Assembly (NCBI RefSeq): GCF_018389385.1
Contig: NZ_CP062698.1
Location: 809,501-873,500 of the forward strand
DNA: 64,000 bases
Reading direction: 5' to 3'
From: Anthocerotibacter panamensis C109
Lineage (GTDB): Bacteria > Cyanobacteriota > Cyanobacteriia > Gloeobacterales > Anthocerotibacteraceae
Position 1 is the stretch's first letter, and each line of letters begins with the position of its first letter. Of this stretch, positions 53,227 through 61,587 are shown one piece after another. The position numbers and the translations under genes were made by a program. The notes beneath the pieces are model-generated. The model saw only the letters and a program-made list of their open reading frames with translations. It ran no database searches and was not told the origin of the DNA.

Positions 53227-54324
53227 CTATCTATTGTGCGGCTTCAGGTGTTTTCCGAAGTAGGTGCGCGGACCAAGGGCGCGCTCGGTTCGGGTCAGCA
53301 GATCGAGGAGGGGTCCGCGAAGATAGCGCAGATGACCGTCAATATACATCGGGTGGAGCCTGTGGGTCGGGCCTAAGAGCGGCAGGATTGCGGGAGCGGC
53401 GAGGAGCGGCCGCCCTTGTCCCCAAACCAGATGTAGCGTAGCAGTGCTTAGGGTGAAAAGGGCTTCCCAGGGCGTCTGAGCACAGGGAGCCTCGAGCAGG
53501 AGGAAGTCGGATCGGGAGGAGGGAAGGCCCAGAATTCGGGCTGCTTGATGGGTGACCATAGCGTAGAGCACTTGGTCAGAAACCAACCCCAGTCGGCGAG
53601 CGAAGTGGATTTCGGCGATTAGGTCGTCGCTACCGGAGAGGGTGCTGTCGCTGCCGAGGGCGATGGGGATACCCTTTGCCTGGAGTGCTGGGATCGGTGC
53701 GGTCTGTCCGTAGAGATAGAGGTTGCTTGCGGGGCACCAGACCAGAGCGGTGCCGGACTGTTGTAGGAGGGCGATAGCTTGGGGGTTGAGATTGATGCCA
53801 TGGATGAGGACAGTGCTTGGACCCAGCAGGTTGTGCTGGGCGAGGAAGGGGACTTCAGCGGCGGTGGTCGCGTCGGTACCTTCGGCACCATGGATAAAAA
53901 AGGGGCGCTCAGGGCGGCTCAGACGCTGCTGTCTGGATAAGTCCGTGCCTTGTGCTGGAGTGTGCGCCCATGTGTAGGGCGGGACGGTGATGGGGAAATC
54001 CCAATTCAGAGACCAGTGGCGGGGGTTGTGGTGTTGAACGGTGGTGACTCCCACAAGCAGGTTGCGGTAGGCTCCCCACAGTAAGCGGTCGCGCTTGGGG
54101 AGCGCTAGGATCGAGCGGATAGGCTCATGCTCAGGTCGATAAATCTCGGCTCCCCACTGATAACTGTTGGGATAAGGGGGTGTACCCAGCCGGGGATAGA
54201 GGTTGAAGTCTAAATGGTCGTGGGCATTGATGAGGGCGGGGAGGATCCAATAGGAGGTGCCCGCAAGGGGTTGGCCCGGTGGGGTGTTGTTTAGAAAGGC
54301 GGACAGAGCTTGGGGTATGGACAT
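53227..54324 (-). CDS. Amidohydrolase-superfamily enzyme
   Basis: 365 residues. The metal-binding start LPALINAHDHLDF (H-x-H type) is clear, with VLIHGINL and IALGSDSTLSGSDDL (late Asp) as in TIM-barrel amidohydrolases of the chlorohydrolase/cytosine-deaminase type. The strand order fits, but the fold is shorter than the usual 400-450 residues. Substrate unknown; a cyclic or N-acyl compound is likely for the family. No neighbouring pathway gene fixes the role. Confidence 0.75.
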   Translation of the reverse strand: MSIPQALSAFLNNTPPGQPLAGTSYWILPALINAHDHLDFNLYPRLGTPPYPNSYQWGAEIYRPEHEPIRSILALPKRDRLLWGAYRNLLVGVTTVQHHNPRHWSLNWDFPITVPPYTWAHTPAQGTDLSRQQRLSRPERPFFIHGAEGTDATTAAEVPFLAQHNLLGPSTVLIHGINLNPQAIALLQQSGTALVWCPASNLYLYGQTAPIPALQAKGIPIALGSDSTLSGSDDLIAEIHFARRLGLVSDQVLYAMVTHQAARILGLPSSRSDFLLLEAPCAQTPWEALFTLSTATLHLVWGQGRPLLAAPAILPLLGPTHRLHPMYIDGHLRYLRGPLLDLLTRTERALGPRTYFGKHLKPHNR

Positions 54325-54395
54325 TTCCCTTAAATTATGCCTGTTGACCCCTGTCTATTTGGTCCGGCTCCGCTGTAAAGGCTCGCTAGAATCCG

Positions 54396-55124
54396 CTAGG
54401 GGTGTGTCAGCCAAGTGGGCACGAGACGTTGTGCCTGACGCAATTCAGTACGTAGTTGGCGGTAATGGGGTAGGTGGTGGGCTACCAAGGCCCAGAAGCG
54501 GGGGGAGTGGTTCATCTCACGGGTATGGCAGAGTTCGTGGATGAGGACATAGCGCACCAGAGGCGCAGGCAAAAAGAGTAGTTGTACGTTGAGTGAGATG
54601 GTACCTCGGCGAGAGCAGCTCCCCCAGCGCGTTTTCTGGCCTTTAATCAAGGCTTGGCTAAAAGGGAGCCCCGTCTCTAGGCTCAAAGACTCCAGCCAGG
54701 GTACCAGATGTTGTTGTGCTTTGTGGGTCAGCCAGCGGTAGAGCATCGGGCGACAGGTAGCCATATCCGCAACTTTTCCCTCCAAAATCAGCTCGTTACC
54801 GTGCATGCTGACTTTGGTCCGTGGCAGATCCGTCGGGGAATAAAAGACAGACCACTCCTCCGCCAAAGCCTCCAGAGACAGGACTGTGGGCAGATGATCT
54901 GGGGGATGGGCAAGGAGATGGGCCTGTTGTTGGGCCAGACGTTCGGTGGCCCGCCGGAGCCAATCGCGCTTGGCTTCCAAAATCTCCGGTATGCGTTGGC
55001 GATTAAAGCCGGGGGGGATCGTGACCACCAACCCCTTCTGGAGGGAGACTTTTAGATATACTTGGCGCGCCCGAGGACTCACCCGGAGTACATAGTCGGG
55101 CAGCGGGAGGAGCGGCTTGACCAT
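54396..55124 (-). CDS. YgjP-like (DUF45/M48-type) metallopeptidase
   Basis: The start is chosen at MVKPLLPLPDYVLRVS (55124); the longer reading begins in sequence with no resemblance. This gives 242 residues. The zinc site HELCHTREMNHSPRFW (HExxH plus a downstream His) and TRWGSCSRRGTISLN are the YgjP/DUF45 signatures. These are small soluble peptidase-like proteins often beside restriction or helicase genes. Their substrate is unknown. It is divergent from the coiled-coil protein gene across about 130 nt. Confidence 0.82.
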   Translation of the reverse strand: MVKPLLPLPDYVLRVSPRARQVYLKVSLQKGLVVTIPPGFNRQRIPEILEAKRDWLRRATERLAQQQAHLLAHPPDHLPTVLSLEALAEEWSVFYSPTDLPRTKVSMHGNELILEGKVADMATCRPMLYRWLTHKAQQHLVPWLESLSLETGLPFSQALIKGQKTRWGSCSRRGTISLNVQLLFLPAPLVRYVLIHELCHTREMNHSPRFWALVAHHLPHYRQLRTELRQAQRLVPTWLTHP

Positions 55125-55253
55125 CGGATCTCTCTGGAGTCTGTCCTGAATTTTGCCATGTTTAGGGTTTGCTTCTCCAGAAAGCGATCCAATCCTGACA
55201 GGGAGAGGGTACTCTACTGATAAGTCCGGATACCGGCCACCTTGGGGTATCAT

Positions 55254-55766
55254 ATGCAACCACCTACAGCAGAAGAATTGGTTCAACTGCTCAAGGAACG
55301 CGACCGCCTGATCCAACAGTTGGCCCAGGAGTTGGTCCACACCAACCAACACAACCGTTCTCTGCAAGCCCAACTCGACCAACGCCCCCAAGCCCAGGTC
55401 CCCCCCGCCTCTGAATCCATTCCCGCTACCGAGGAACAGACCATCTGGTTAGAGCGCCAATTAGCCCGTGCCCGTGAAGAGCTGTCGGCTAAAGAGAAAG
55501 AAAACCGCGTCCTCCTTGAGAACCTGCAACAAGCCCAACAGGATAATCAGAAACTACAGCAGTATCTGCGGGAGTTACCTGATCTGTATCGCCGGAAGTT
55601 TGCTGAGCGGCTGGTCCCTTTTAAAGAGCGCATGAGCCAGATCCAATCTGAGAATGACCGCCTCCAACAATTTATCCAGGGCTTGGAGCGACAACTACCC
55701 GAATCCCAACTCCCCCCCCTACTTCCCCCGCCCAAACAAATGCATAACACGGACGGGCACGGGTGA
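55254..55766 (+). CDS. Coiled-coil protein of unknown function
   Basis: The start is set at the ATG at 55254 (MQPPTAEELVQLLKERD); a TTG 4 codons earlier is possible. It has 170 residues, Gln/Glu/Leu-rich, a nearly continuous coiled coil (about 5-45 and 62-150) with LERQLARAREELSAKEKENR and a proline-rich end. It is cytoplasmic with no membrane segment. The next gene starts inside its stop (GTGA), so the two are co-translated. Unknown role; the gene just upstream of a ParA-type locus makes a cell-organisation role conceivable but unproven. Confidence 0.6.
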   Translation: MQPPTAEELVQLLKERDRLIQQLAQELVHTNQHNRSLQAQLDQRPQAQVPPASESIPATEEQTIWLERQLARAREELSAKEKENRVLLENLQQAQQDNQKLQQYLRELPDLYRRKFAERLVPFKERMSQIQSENDRLQQFIQGLERQLPESQLPPLLPPPKQMHNTDGHG

Positions 55767-56404
55767 ACGCCGCGCTCAAGCAATTTCAGGCTACGGCTCA
55801 TCTGTTGGGAAGCTCTGCGGACTACGCTCGATCCGCGCTGCCTGCCTTGGAGCCTACTGTACTACCTTTGGATTGGCCCCAGTCTCTCGATGCGCTCTAT
55901 CTGCCGGTGGTCTGGACCGCTAGGGGTCCTCTTTACGCTGAGGCGATTGGGGTGCGCGGTGAATTCTTGATCCAGCCCTGGGACTTGCCGGATGCTGCCC
56001 GCCAGGTGCTCTACGGATTTGCCCAACAGGTTTTACGGGGTCATCCAGTCTGGGGCGTGTATCTGATAGCCCTGGTCCCCGGACCCGAAAAAATGCTGGT
56101 GAAGGGCTTTGAACCGATGCCCTCCCCGATTGCCCTAGTCTCGACGCTGGTGCAGAAACCTGATTTGTTTCAGGCGCATCTGTACTGTCTACAGGGTTGG
56201 CCTTTAGTCGAGCTACAGATCCATACTCCGGGAGTGGTACGGCTCGCCAAAACAGCACCCGAAGACGCGCTGTGCTGGCCTGGTGTAGTCTGGCACCCAG
56301 AGTGGCTGGGCTGTTGGACCTATCCCGCACCTACCGATATGGCTGGACATCCCTTTGCAAAACTGGATTTGTTGGATGGATTGTATCGGGGAGACCGCCA
56401 GTAA
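55763..56404 (+). CDS. Conserved hypothetical cyanobacterial protein, 213 aa
   Basis: It starts with GTG overlapping the previous stop (GTGA). The protein is alpha/beta with LPLDWPQSLDALYLPVVWTA, GEFLIQPWDLPDAARQVLYG and GVVWHPEWLGCWTYP; it has no signal peptide, membrane helix or catalytic motif that I recognise. It is probably cytoplasmic. Translational coupling to the coiled-coil gene suggests a complex. The partition-like ParA gene begins about 65 nt downstream behind its own regulatory site. Confidence 0.6.
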   Translation: MNAALKQFQATAHLLGSSADYARSALPALEPTVLPLDWPQSLDALYLPVVWTARGPLYAEAIGVRGEFLIQPWDLPDAARQVLYGFAQQVLRGHPVWGVYLIALVPGPEKMLVKGFEPMPSPIALVSTLVQKPDLFQAHLYCLQGWPLVELQIHTPGVVRLAKTAPEDALCWPGVVWHPEWLGCWTYPAPTDMAGHPFAKLDLLDGLYRGDRQ

Positions 56405-56423
56405 TGCTGCTGCATTGCTGGGT

Positions 56424-56470
56424 GAGATAGTATGCTATCTTGCTAGCAAGATACAAAGATAGGAAGATAG
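56424..56470 (+). promoter_or_regulatory. Palindrome and AAGATA repeats before the ParA-like gene (operator/parS candidate)
   Basis: TATCTTGCTAGCAAGATA (56436-56453) is a perfect 18-bp palindrome. It overlaps a GATAG-TATG-CTATC inverted repeat on its left and is followed by two more AAGATAG direct repeats up to the ATG of the ParA-like gene. Direct hexamer repeats are typical operators and centromeres of ParA/RHH partition modules. Visible in sequence; binding is inference. Confidence 0.55.
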
Positions 56471-57232
56471 ATGGAAGTTTTGGCGCTTGTTTCTTTAGCT
56501 GGAGGGATGGGGCGGACGACGACCGCTCTGCATGTAGCTTTGGCCTTGAGTGCCTACGGACGGGTTTTGGTGGTAGATCTCGATCCGCAGGCTAGTTGCA
56601 CTGCTTGGCTGGGCGGGGGGCTAGCGGTGACGGAGCCCTCCGGTTTAGAAGTCTTAAATGGGACTGTGGCGGTGCACCGGGCGCTGCGAAATTTAGGGCG
56701 AAATCTGTGGCTTTTACCCGCAGACCGGGCTTTGGGGTTACAGGCGGACCAACTCCCGCCCTACGACCAAGAGTTGCTTTTACAACATAAATTGCGCCTG
56801 CTTGCCGGAGAATTTGCCTACTGTGTGGTGGATACGATGGCAGGAAAATCGCTCCTGACTGTTATGGCCTGTTGTGCGGCTCAATGGCTCGTGATTCCTG
56901 TGGAGATGAGTCCCAAGGGCGTTCTGGCGCTAGGGGATACCCTGGCTTTTCTTGATGAATTGCAGGGACATAGCTTACCTGTGGGCAAGGTATTGGGGAT
57001 ATTGCCGGTCAGAGACCAATGGATTGGCCGCAGGCGGATAAAACTGGGGGTCGAAGTCCTAAAAACCATGAGCAGCAAAACGCAGAACCACTTTTTTACG
57101 CCGGTACGTGAGACCCTACGCTTGAAACAGTTTGGACCCGAGACGACGCTCTTGGAAGGGACTCTGGGTGGACCCTTCCTGGAAGTGGTACAGGCTTTAC
57201 ACGCAGAACAGACCGGAGGACAAGACCGATGA
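56471..57232 (+). CDS. ParA/MinD-like ATPase with degenerate P-loop
   Basis: 253 residues. The deviant Walker A should read KGGxGKTT, but here residues 10-17 are AGGMGRTT, so both the signature lysine and the P-loop lysine are lost (Ala10, Arg15). The switch element VVDLDPQA, the later CVVDTMAG and VLGILPVRDQ are otherwise ParA-like. It overlaps a partner gene by 4 nt (ATGA), the usual ParA-ParG/ParB arrangement. ATP binding may be weak or altered, so this may be a non-hydrolysing relative. Palindrome plus repeat site lies directly upstream. Confidence 0.78.
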   Translation: MEVLALVSLAGGMGRTTTALHVALALSAYGRVLVVDLDPQASCTAWLGGGLAVTEPSGLEVLNGTVAVHRALRNLGRNLWLLPADRALGLQADQLPPYDQELLLQHKLRLLAGEFAYCVVDTMAGKSLLTVMACCAAQWLVIPVEMSPKGVLALGDTLAFLDELQGHSLPVGKVLGILPVRDQWIGRRRIKLGVEVLKTMSSKTQNHFFTPVRETLRLKQFGPETTLLEGTLGGPFLEVVQALHAEQTGGQDR

Positions 57233-57552
57233 CTGGATCAATTTCGCGACAGACCCACTATGTACCTTCGGTATCCGCACCTGTCTGGCTAGGTACTTTG
57301 GGGGAGGAACGGAGTCCTGAGAAGACGAAAGGGATTCACCTGCGTCTGGAGGCACAGAGCGCCAAATTTTTGGCCTTGGCACGTATTGAATCAGAGGCGA
57401 CGGCAGAGACCTTGGTCGAAGCGCTTTTGCAATGGCTACAGACCGCGCCCGCGCATGAAAAACAAGCTATCTATCAGATGGCCTCCACCTTGGCGCAGCA
57501 GCGAAAAAATCAGGGCCTCAGCAAGCGCAAGCAGAACTATCAAAAGGGTTAA
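57229..57552 (+). CDS. Ribbon-helix-helix-like partner of the ParA-like protein
   Basis: 107 residues. A disordered N-terminal part is followed by a predicted strand KGIHLRL (about 35-41) and two helices (AKFLALARIESEATAETLVE, ALLQWLQ), the shape of a ParG/CopG-type ribbon-helix-helix DNA-binding domain, then a basic tail. The start codon overlaps the ParA-like gene (ATGA). The last 65 nt of the gene recur at 58752-58816. Inference: a site-binding partner that recognises the AAGATA repeats. No family is certain. Confidence 0.6.
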   Translation: MTGSISRQTHYVPSVSAPVWLGTLGEERSPEKTKGIHLRLEAQSAKFLALARIESEATAETLVEALLQWLQTAPAHEKQAIYQMASTLAQQRKNQGLSKRKQNYQKG

Positions 57553-57665
57553 TGCTTGTACTACCCGCGCTTCTTACGTAGAGACAACTGTCAACAGTAC
57601 GTCCTCTTCTGAAGCGCAGGTGCTACTATTTCCACACAGATCCCAAAAGCTCAAGGGGATTTCTT

Positions 57666-57833
57666 ATGCTTCATCTACTGGTGATTTTTCTCTTGCTTGG
57701 GCTACTCGTGTGGGCCGTGGGCAGGAACAACGGCGGTAAAGACCTCAGCAAAACAGGGAAGAGCCGATTAGGGGGCACAGCAGGGGGAAGGCGTGCCTTG
57801 CGGGCTTTTATGCGCCAACGCCGCCGTGGATAA
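57666..57833 (+). CDS. Tiny membrane protein with basic tail, copy 1 (55 aa)
   Basis: ATG at 57666, TAA at 57831. One hydrophobic helix, LLVIFLLLGLLVWAVGR, is followed by a short basic tail ending RAFMRQRRRG. Paralogous to the 51-residue gene at 58909 (MLHLLVIFLLLGLLVWAVGR is shared almost exactly). It is too short to be assigned to a known family. The similar spacing to the upstream gene in both copies shows a segmental duplication. Probably a single-span inner-membrane peptide. Confidence 0.55.
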   Translation: MLHLLVIFLLLGLLVWAVGRNNGGKDLSKTGKSRLGGTAGGRRALRAFMRQRRRG

Positions 57834-57916
57834 AACCAGCGTCGTGATCTAAATCATCGCTGCACGTACTGGGATAGACAGACTTCTTCGTGCGTGCACC
57901 TTCAAGGGTGAAAAAT

Positions 57917-58654
57917 ATGAGTCCCATCCTGAACCGCCGTATTTTCCTTTGGAGCATTCTGGCTACAGCCAGTATTTTTGTGCTTTCTGCTGAACGATTA
58001 CTAAATTCAGTATCCGCTCAAACACTCCATAGCGCAGGGCACACGCAACTTCCTATTTGGCCTTCAAAAGGATTTGTTACTTTTCCTGGTCAGTCTACAG
58101 GTCTCCACGCCTATACCCCTGAAGAGATTACTCTAGTCAATCAGGCATTGAAAGTGGATGGATACCTAGGAATTATATTGCATGGTGCGCGTATCGGTTG
58201 CTCTTGCAAAATAGTTGAGCATGAATTGTTAACCAATGGTAGTATCAATCTTCAAATTGTTGGTGAGCAACCCTTTCACGTGGAAGCCTATACACAGCGG
58301 CAACCCTACAAGATCGCTGAGGTTACATGGCTGAATGAGGAGCCAGTTAATGAAGATCTCACTCCGCTAGTTACTCAGATACGTCAGCTTGCTATTGATT
58401 GCAACAAAATGAGTATTGAGAAGTTAGGGCTTTTAGCAAGGGAAGATATTTCTGTTATGCTCTCTAGTTTCGTCTCTAATCTCCCGAATACACCCCTTGA
58501 GCTATCTTATGCTTTCGCACCCGCAACAGGCTCCTTTGAAGAGCAGCAATATCTCTTGGAAATACGCAATACAGCCCTGCGATTGCAAAGGGAGCTAAAT
58601 ACGTTACAGCGTATACATAGAGATTTAAAAGCTGAGCTTAGCCAACCTAAGTAG
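57917..58654 (+). CDS. Exported LON substrate-binding-domain-like protein
   Basis: The start is chosen at MSPILNRRIFLWSILA (57917), giving 245 residues with an N-terminal signal-like helix after RR (possible Tat-like, ending VSAQ). The middle part (GYLGIILHGARIGCSCKIVE, then QPYKIAEVTWLN) resembles the LON protease N-terminal domain, known in cytoplasmic Lon and in stand-alone forms. Here it is apparently exported, with no AAA or protease domain, and ends in a helical coil. It sits between the two copies of a duplicated segment. The family call is probable, not certain. Confidence 0.55.
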   Translation: MSPILNRRIFLWSILATASIFVLSAERLLNSVSAQTLHSAGHTQLPIWPSKGFVTFPGQSTGLHAYTPEEITLVNQALKVDGYLGIILHGARIGCSCKIVEHELLTNGSINLQIVGEQPFHVEAYTQRQPYKIAEVTWLNEEPVNEDLTPLVTQIRQLAIDCNKMSIEKLGLLAREDISVMLSSFVSNLPNTPLELSYAFAPATGSFEEQQYLLEIRNTALRLQRELNTLQRIHRDLKAELSQPK

Positions 58655-58751
58655 CTAGAGCATACAATAAGTGATCTGTGACTCAAATTTTAGCTTAGTT
58701 GCTCTTTCAGACATATAGCAGTCGCCTTAGACTTGTAAAAGCCCCCCCGCT

Positions 58752-58816
58752 TCCACCTTGGCGCAGCAGCGAAAAAATCAGGGCCTCAGCAAGCGCAAGC
58801 AGAACTATCAAAAGGG
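58752..58816 (+). repeat. 65-bp duplicate of the 3' end of the RHH-like gene
   Basis: These 65 bases match 57484-57548, the end of the RHH-like partner gene, exactly as far as I can read. They have no open gene of their own here. With the second tiny membrane gene at 58909 they show that a segment of about 350 bp was duplicated, with the LON-like gene now between the two copies. Confidence 0.8.
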
Positions 58817-58908
58817 CAGCCCCTAACAACATGCTCGAACTTGGAGGTTGTGAGCATGGGCTAGAAGAAAAAATGCTACTATTTTCCCACTGAGCCTACG
58901 AGCTTAAT

Positions 58909-59064
58909 ATGCTTCATCTACTGGTGATTTTTCTTCTGCTCGGGCTACTCGTGTGGGCCGTGGGCAGGAACGAAGGGGGTAGAAAAACAGGTGGGGGCCA
59001 GATAAGCAGCAGACGAGCAGGAAAGCGGGCCATGCGGGCTTTTACGCGTCAACGTCGCCGTTAA
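58909..59064 (+). CDS. Tiny membrane protein with basic tail, copy 2 (51 aa)
   Basis: ATG at 58909, TAA at 59062. The first 20 residues equal those of the copy at 57666; the tail differs (NEGGRKTGGGQISS, then AFTRQRRR) but stays basic. A TGCTACTATTTTCCCACTG element precedes both copies at similar distance, a likely shared leader. The kept frame in both copies argues that the peptide is really made. No function known. Confidence 0.55.
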   Translation: MLHLLVIFLLLGLLVWAVGRNEGGRKTGGGQISSRRAGKRAMRAFTRQRRR

Positions 59065-59163
59065 TAAAAATCCCCATCAGCTTAGACAAAAGCACGCTAA
59101 GCTTAGGATTTTTTCCTGTTCGTAAGCTCAAGGAACGCAAAGCTACCAACCGTAATTATCCAG

Positions 59164-60318
59164 TTATTTCGGCTCATCTGTACGAGGTTCAAAGATAGCC
59201 TGAAGCAACTCGTACGGTAATCCTTTTTTAGCATAGATTGTAAATAGGTCTGAGTTGTCAAGGTTGCTGAGCAAGATCAACGCAATTTCCTGCTCAGGTG
59301 CCCGTAGATTGAGACTATGAAAAGCCCCAATGCTACCCTGACGCTCGACAAATAATGGCTTTGCTCCTCCCGACATTTTTAGCGTATAGGCCCAACTACC
59401 GAGAGCAACGTAGCCGAGTTCTTGAGAGGGCGTAAACATGACCATTGTCGCAGATTTACTCAATAAACGATTGATATCTAAAGCGCGATCCCAGAGATAC
59501 AGATCATCAATAGTCGCGTACATTGCTCCCGCAGCGTAGAAATTCTGGATGCGAAAATATGGCTCATTTGTATAGATCCCATTGTTGTAGGTATAGCCAC
59601 GAGCGAGATTTCCTAAGACTGTTTCTTCATTTACAAGCCCAGAGGAAAACATATTGAGCGGTTGTAAAATTTCAGTCTGGAGCAACTGCTTGTAGGGCTT
59701 ACCTGTCACTTTTTCGAGAATTGCTCCAAGAATAATATAGTCCGCGTTATTATAGTTAAACTTCAGACCCGGTTCGCTGATTAAGTCTCCACTACAGAAA
59801 GACTTAACAACATAAATGGGACTAGAGAGTTGCGAATCGTGGCTCTGATAGAAACCTGCATTCTCGTCAAGATTAGGCAATCCAGAAGTATGGGTTAAGA
59901 GATGCTTGAGCGTGATCTTGCTACCTGTATCTTTGCGGTAATCTGGCAAGTAGTCAGCGATCGTTCCTTCGAGTTTGAGTGTTCCTCGCTCAACAAGTTG
60001 CATGACCAAGAGTGCTGTAAACTGTTTCGTAATTGAGGCGATTTTAAATTTGGTGCTAACAGTAATCGGGATGTTCCACTCGCGGTCTGCGATCCCAAAA
60101 GCTTTTTTGTAGAGGATTTTCCCTTTTTGGGCTACCAGAACAATTCCATCGAATTGCCGAAAATCATGGTATTTCTGAACAATTGTATCGATCTTTGCAG
60201 GAAGATTTTCACTACTTATAGCTGTTTCACTACTTACAGATAAGGCACTATAAAAAAGCAAAATCAACATGAGACAGAAGACTAGTGGGCGAGAAAACCG
60301 AAGGTGCATGCTAGACAT
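59164..60318 (-). CDS. Serine hydrolase of the class C beta-lactamase/penicillin-binding family
   Basis: 384 residues. Signal peptide (FCLMLILLFYSALSV). Active-site Ser95-x-x-Lys98 in KIASITKQF and the Tyr-x-Asn element in FNYNNADYIILG are present, as in AmpC-like and EstB-type hydrolases. A GSIGAFHS region near the C-terminus fits the third motif (usually K-T-G or H-x-G). It is probably periplasmic. It may be an esterase, peptidase or beta-lactamase-like enzyme; substrate unknown. It stands alone beside an IS wreck. Confidence 0.85.
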   Translation of the reverse strand: MSSMHLRFSRPLVFCLMLILLFYSALSVSSETAISSENLPAKIDTIVQKYHDFRQFDGIVLVAQKGKILYKKAFGIADREWNIPITVSTKFKIASITKQFTALLVMQLVERGTLKLEGTIADYLPDYRKDTGSKITLKHLLTHTSGLPNLDENAGFYQSHDSQLSSPIYVVKSFCSGDLISEPGLKFNYNNADYIILGAILEKVTGKPYKQLLQTEILQPLNMFSSGLVNEETVLGNLARGYTYNNGIYTNEPYFRIQNFYAAGAMYATIDDLYLWDRALDINRLLSKSATMVMFTPSQELGYVALGSWAYTLKMSGGAKPLFVERQGSIGAFHSLNLRAPEQEIALILLSNLDNSDLFTIYAKKGLPYELLQAIFEPRTDEPK

Positions 60319-60395
60319 CCTATAAGATAAACCGCCTTATTATAACAGTGGGGCTGGGGGCGTTTTCCTGCTAGAAACGCAAAGCTGTCATGTGA

Positions 60396-60600
60396 CATAC
60401 TCCCGACGCTGAACTACGCGGAGCCACGCCGTTAGCGGCGTGTTCTTGGCGCGGGCTTCTTCCTTCACAGTCCTGCTATTGCAGCGGACTCCAGAAGCTT
60501 TAAGGACTGGATGACCCACAGCCCTGTTTCTTATATTGATTGCAGCATTGTGATCACGATCCAACTCGCAGCCGCAGTTAGGACAGCTATAGTAAGCTCA
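60396..60600 (-). pseudogene. TnpB C-terminal remnant (IS200/IS605 right end)
   Basis: On the minus strand the frame reads YSCPNCGCELDRDHNAAINI then VGHPVLKASG and KNTPLTAWL before a TGA at 60396. This is the zinc-finger (CPxCG) and catalytic-Asp-containing C-terminus of TnpB, the RNA-guided nuclease of IS605-type elements. The rest of the gene has been cut away by the IS630 remnant at its right. A GACGCTGAACTACG motif and a GCCACGCCGTTAGCGGCGTG palindrome mark the element's right end. The same palindrome is in the two non-autonomous copies at 2.3 and 23.1 kb. Confidence 0.85.
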
Positions 60601-60620
60601 AAGTACATGTAAAATAGAGG

Positions 60621-61455
60621 ATGAAGGACAGAAGCGAGGCAAAAATGGACGCACTAAATGCTTTTTTAGATGGCAATCCCGACCCACGGGAGTACAAGAG
60701 AGCCTTGGCAGTCAAAATGGCTCTTCAAGGCTATCCGTATGTAGAAATCATGAGCCTACTTAATGTTTGTGCTGCATTTATCAGTAAATGGAAATCTAAT
60801 TTCCTATTTGCTGGGGTGGAAGGATTAAAGTTAGCCTATCGCGGTTTTCCTGGTCGTCTTAACCCAGAACAAAAGGAAGAAATAATTACTTGGTTGCAGC
60901 AAAGAAATTATTGAAATATCGAAGCGTTAGCAGACTTTATCTATGAGCATTATCAAGTTGAGTTTTCCTCACGGCAAAGTTATTCTGCTTTATTGCATGA
61001 GGCGGGTATTACTTGGAAAAAGGCTCAAGGCGTGAATCCTACTTAATTGGGGAGATATGAAGGGTTATGTTTGGGGTAAAGTTGGTGAAAAGGCTCAAAT
61101 TCCCATAGTCAATGACCGAGAGCGCCAGACATACTATGGAGCCTTAAATTGTGTGAGTGGTAGGTTTCATATCACCCCTTCTAAGAAGGGAGATTCACAG
61201 GAAACCATACACTTTATCAAGTATTTACAAAAAGAATATCCAGGCATTAAGTTGAAATTGTTTTGGAATGGAGCGAGCTACCACGATTCAGAGGATATTA
61301 GAAATTTTTTGTCAGAGGAAAATAAAGGTCTAGAGCGCAAAGATTGGAAAGTAGAATGTATACAATTTGCTCCTTATGCCCCAGAGCAAAATCCAACAGA
61401 AGATATTTGGAGATGTGGCAAAAAGTTCATCCGAGAGTGTTGGCACTTATGCAAA
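60621..61455 (+). pseudogene. IS630 family transposase, inactivated
   Basis: The N-terminal helix-turn-helix part (60621-60914) ends at an in-frame TGA, after which the sequence still reads IYEHYQVEFSSRQSYSALLH. Another stop and a gap follow. The catalytic part resumes in another frame (61057: MKGYVWGKVGEKAQ...), with about 45 codons lost, including the first Asp of the DDE triad. The second Asp is Asn (FWNGASYH, normally WDGASYH). PEQNPTEDIW with the final Glu is present. The 3' end is cut and joined to a ribbon-helix-helix frame. No activity is possible. Confidence 0.85.
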
Positions 61456-61587
61456 TCATTTGCGAAAGAAACAGTTCAAATAAGACTGCCTAAAGCTGAG
61501 AAGGATAGGCTGGATTTGTACTGCGAAAAAGTCGGTAGAACACAGACTGACTTGATCCGAGAGTTCATCCGCTCATTGCCTGTCTAA
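61456..61587 (+). pseudogene. Ribbon-helix-helix (CopG-like) gene fragment fused to IS630
   Basis: The last 44 residues of the IS630 reading frame do not belong to the transposase: KETVQIRLPKAEKDRLDLYC then TQTDLIREFIRSLPV is a complete CopG-type RHH domain (strand then two helices). The native start codon was presumably lost when IS630 truncated the gene. Such small RHH genes often accompany IS605-type tnpB genes in cyanobacteria. Only the fused frame remains. Confidence 0.6.
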
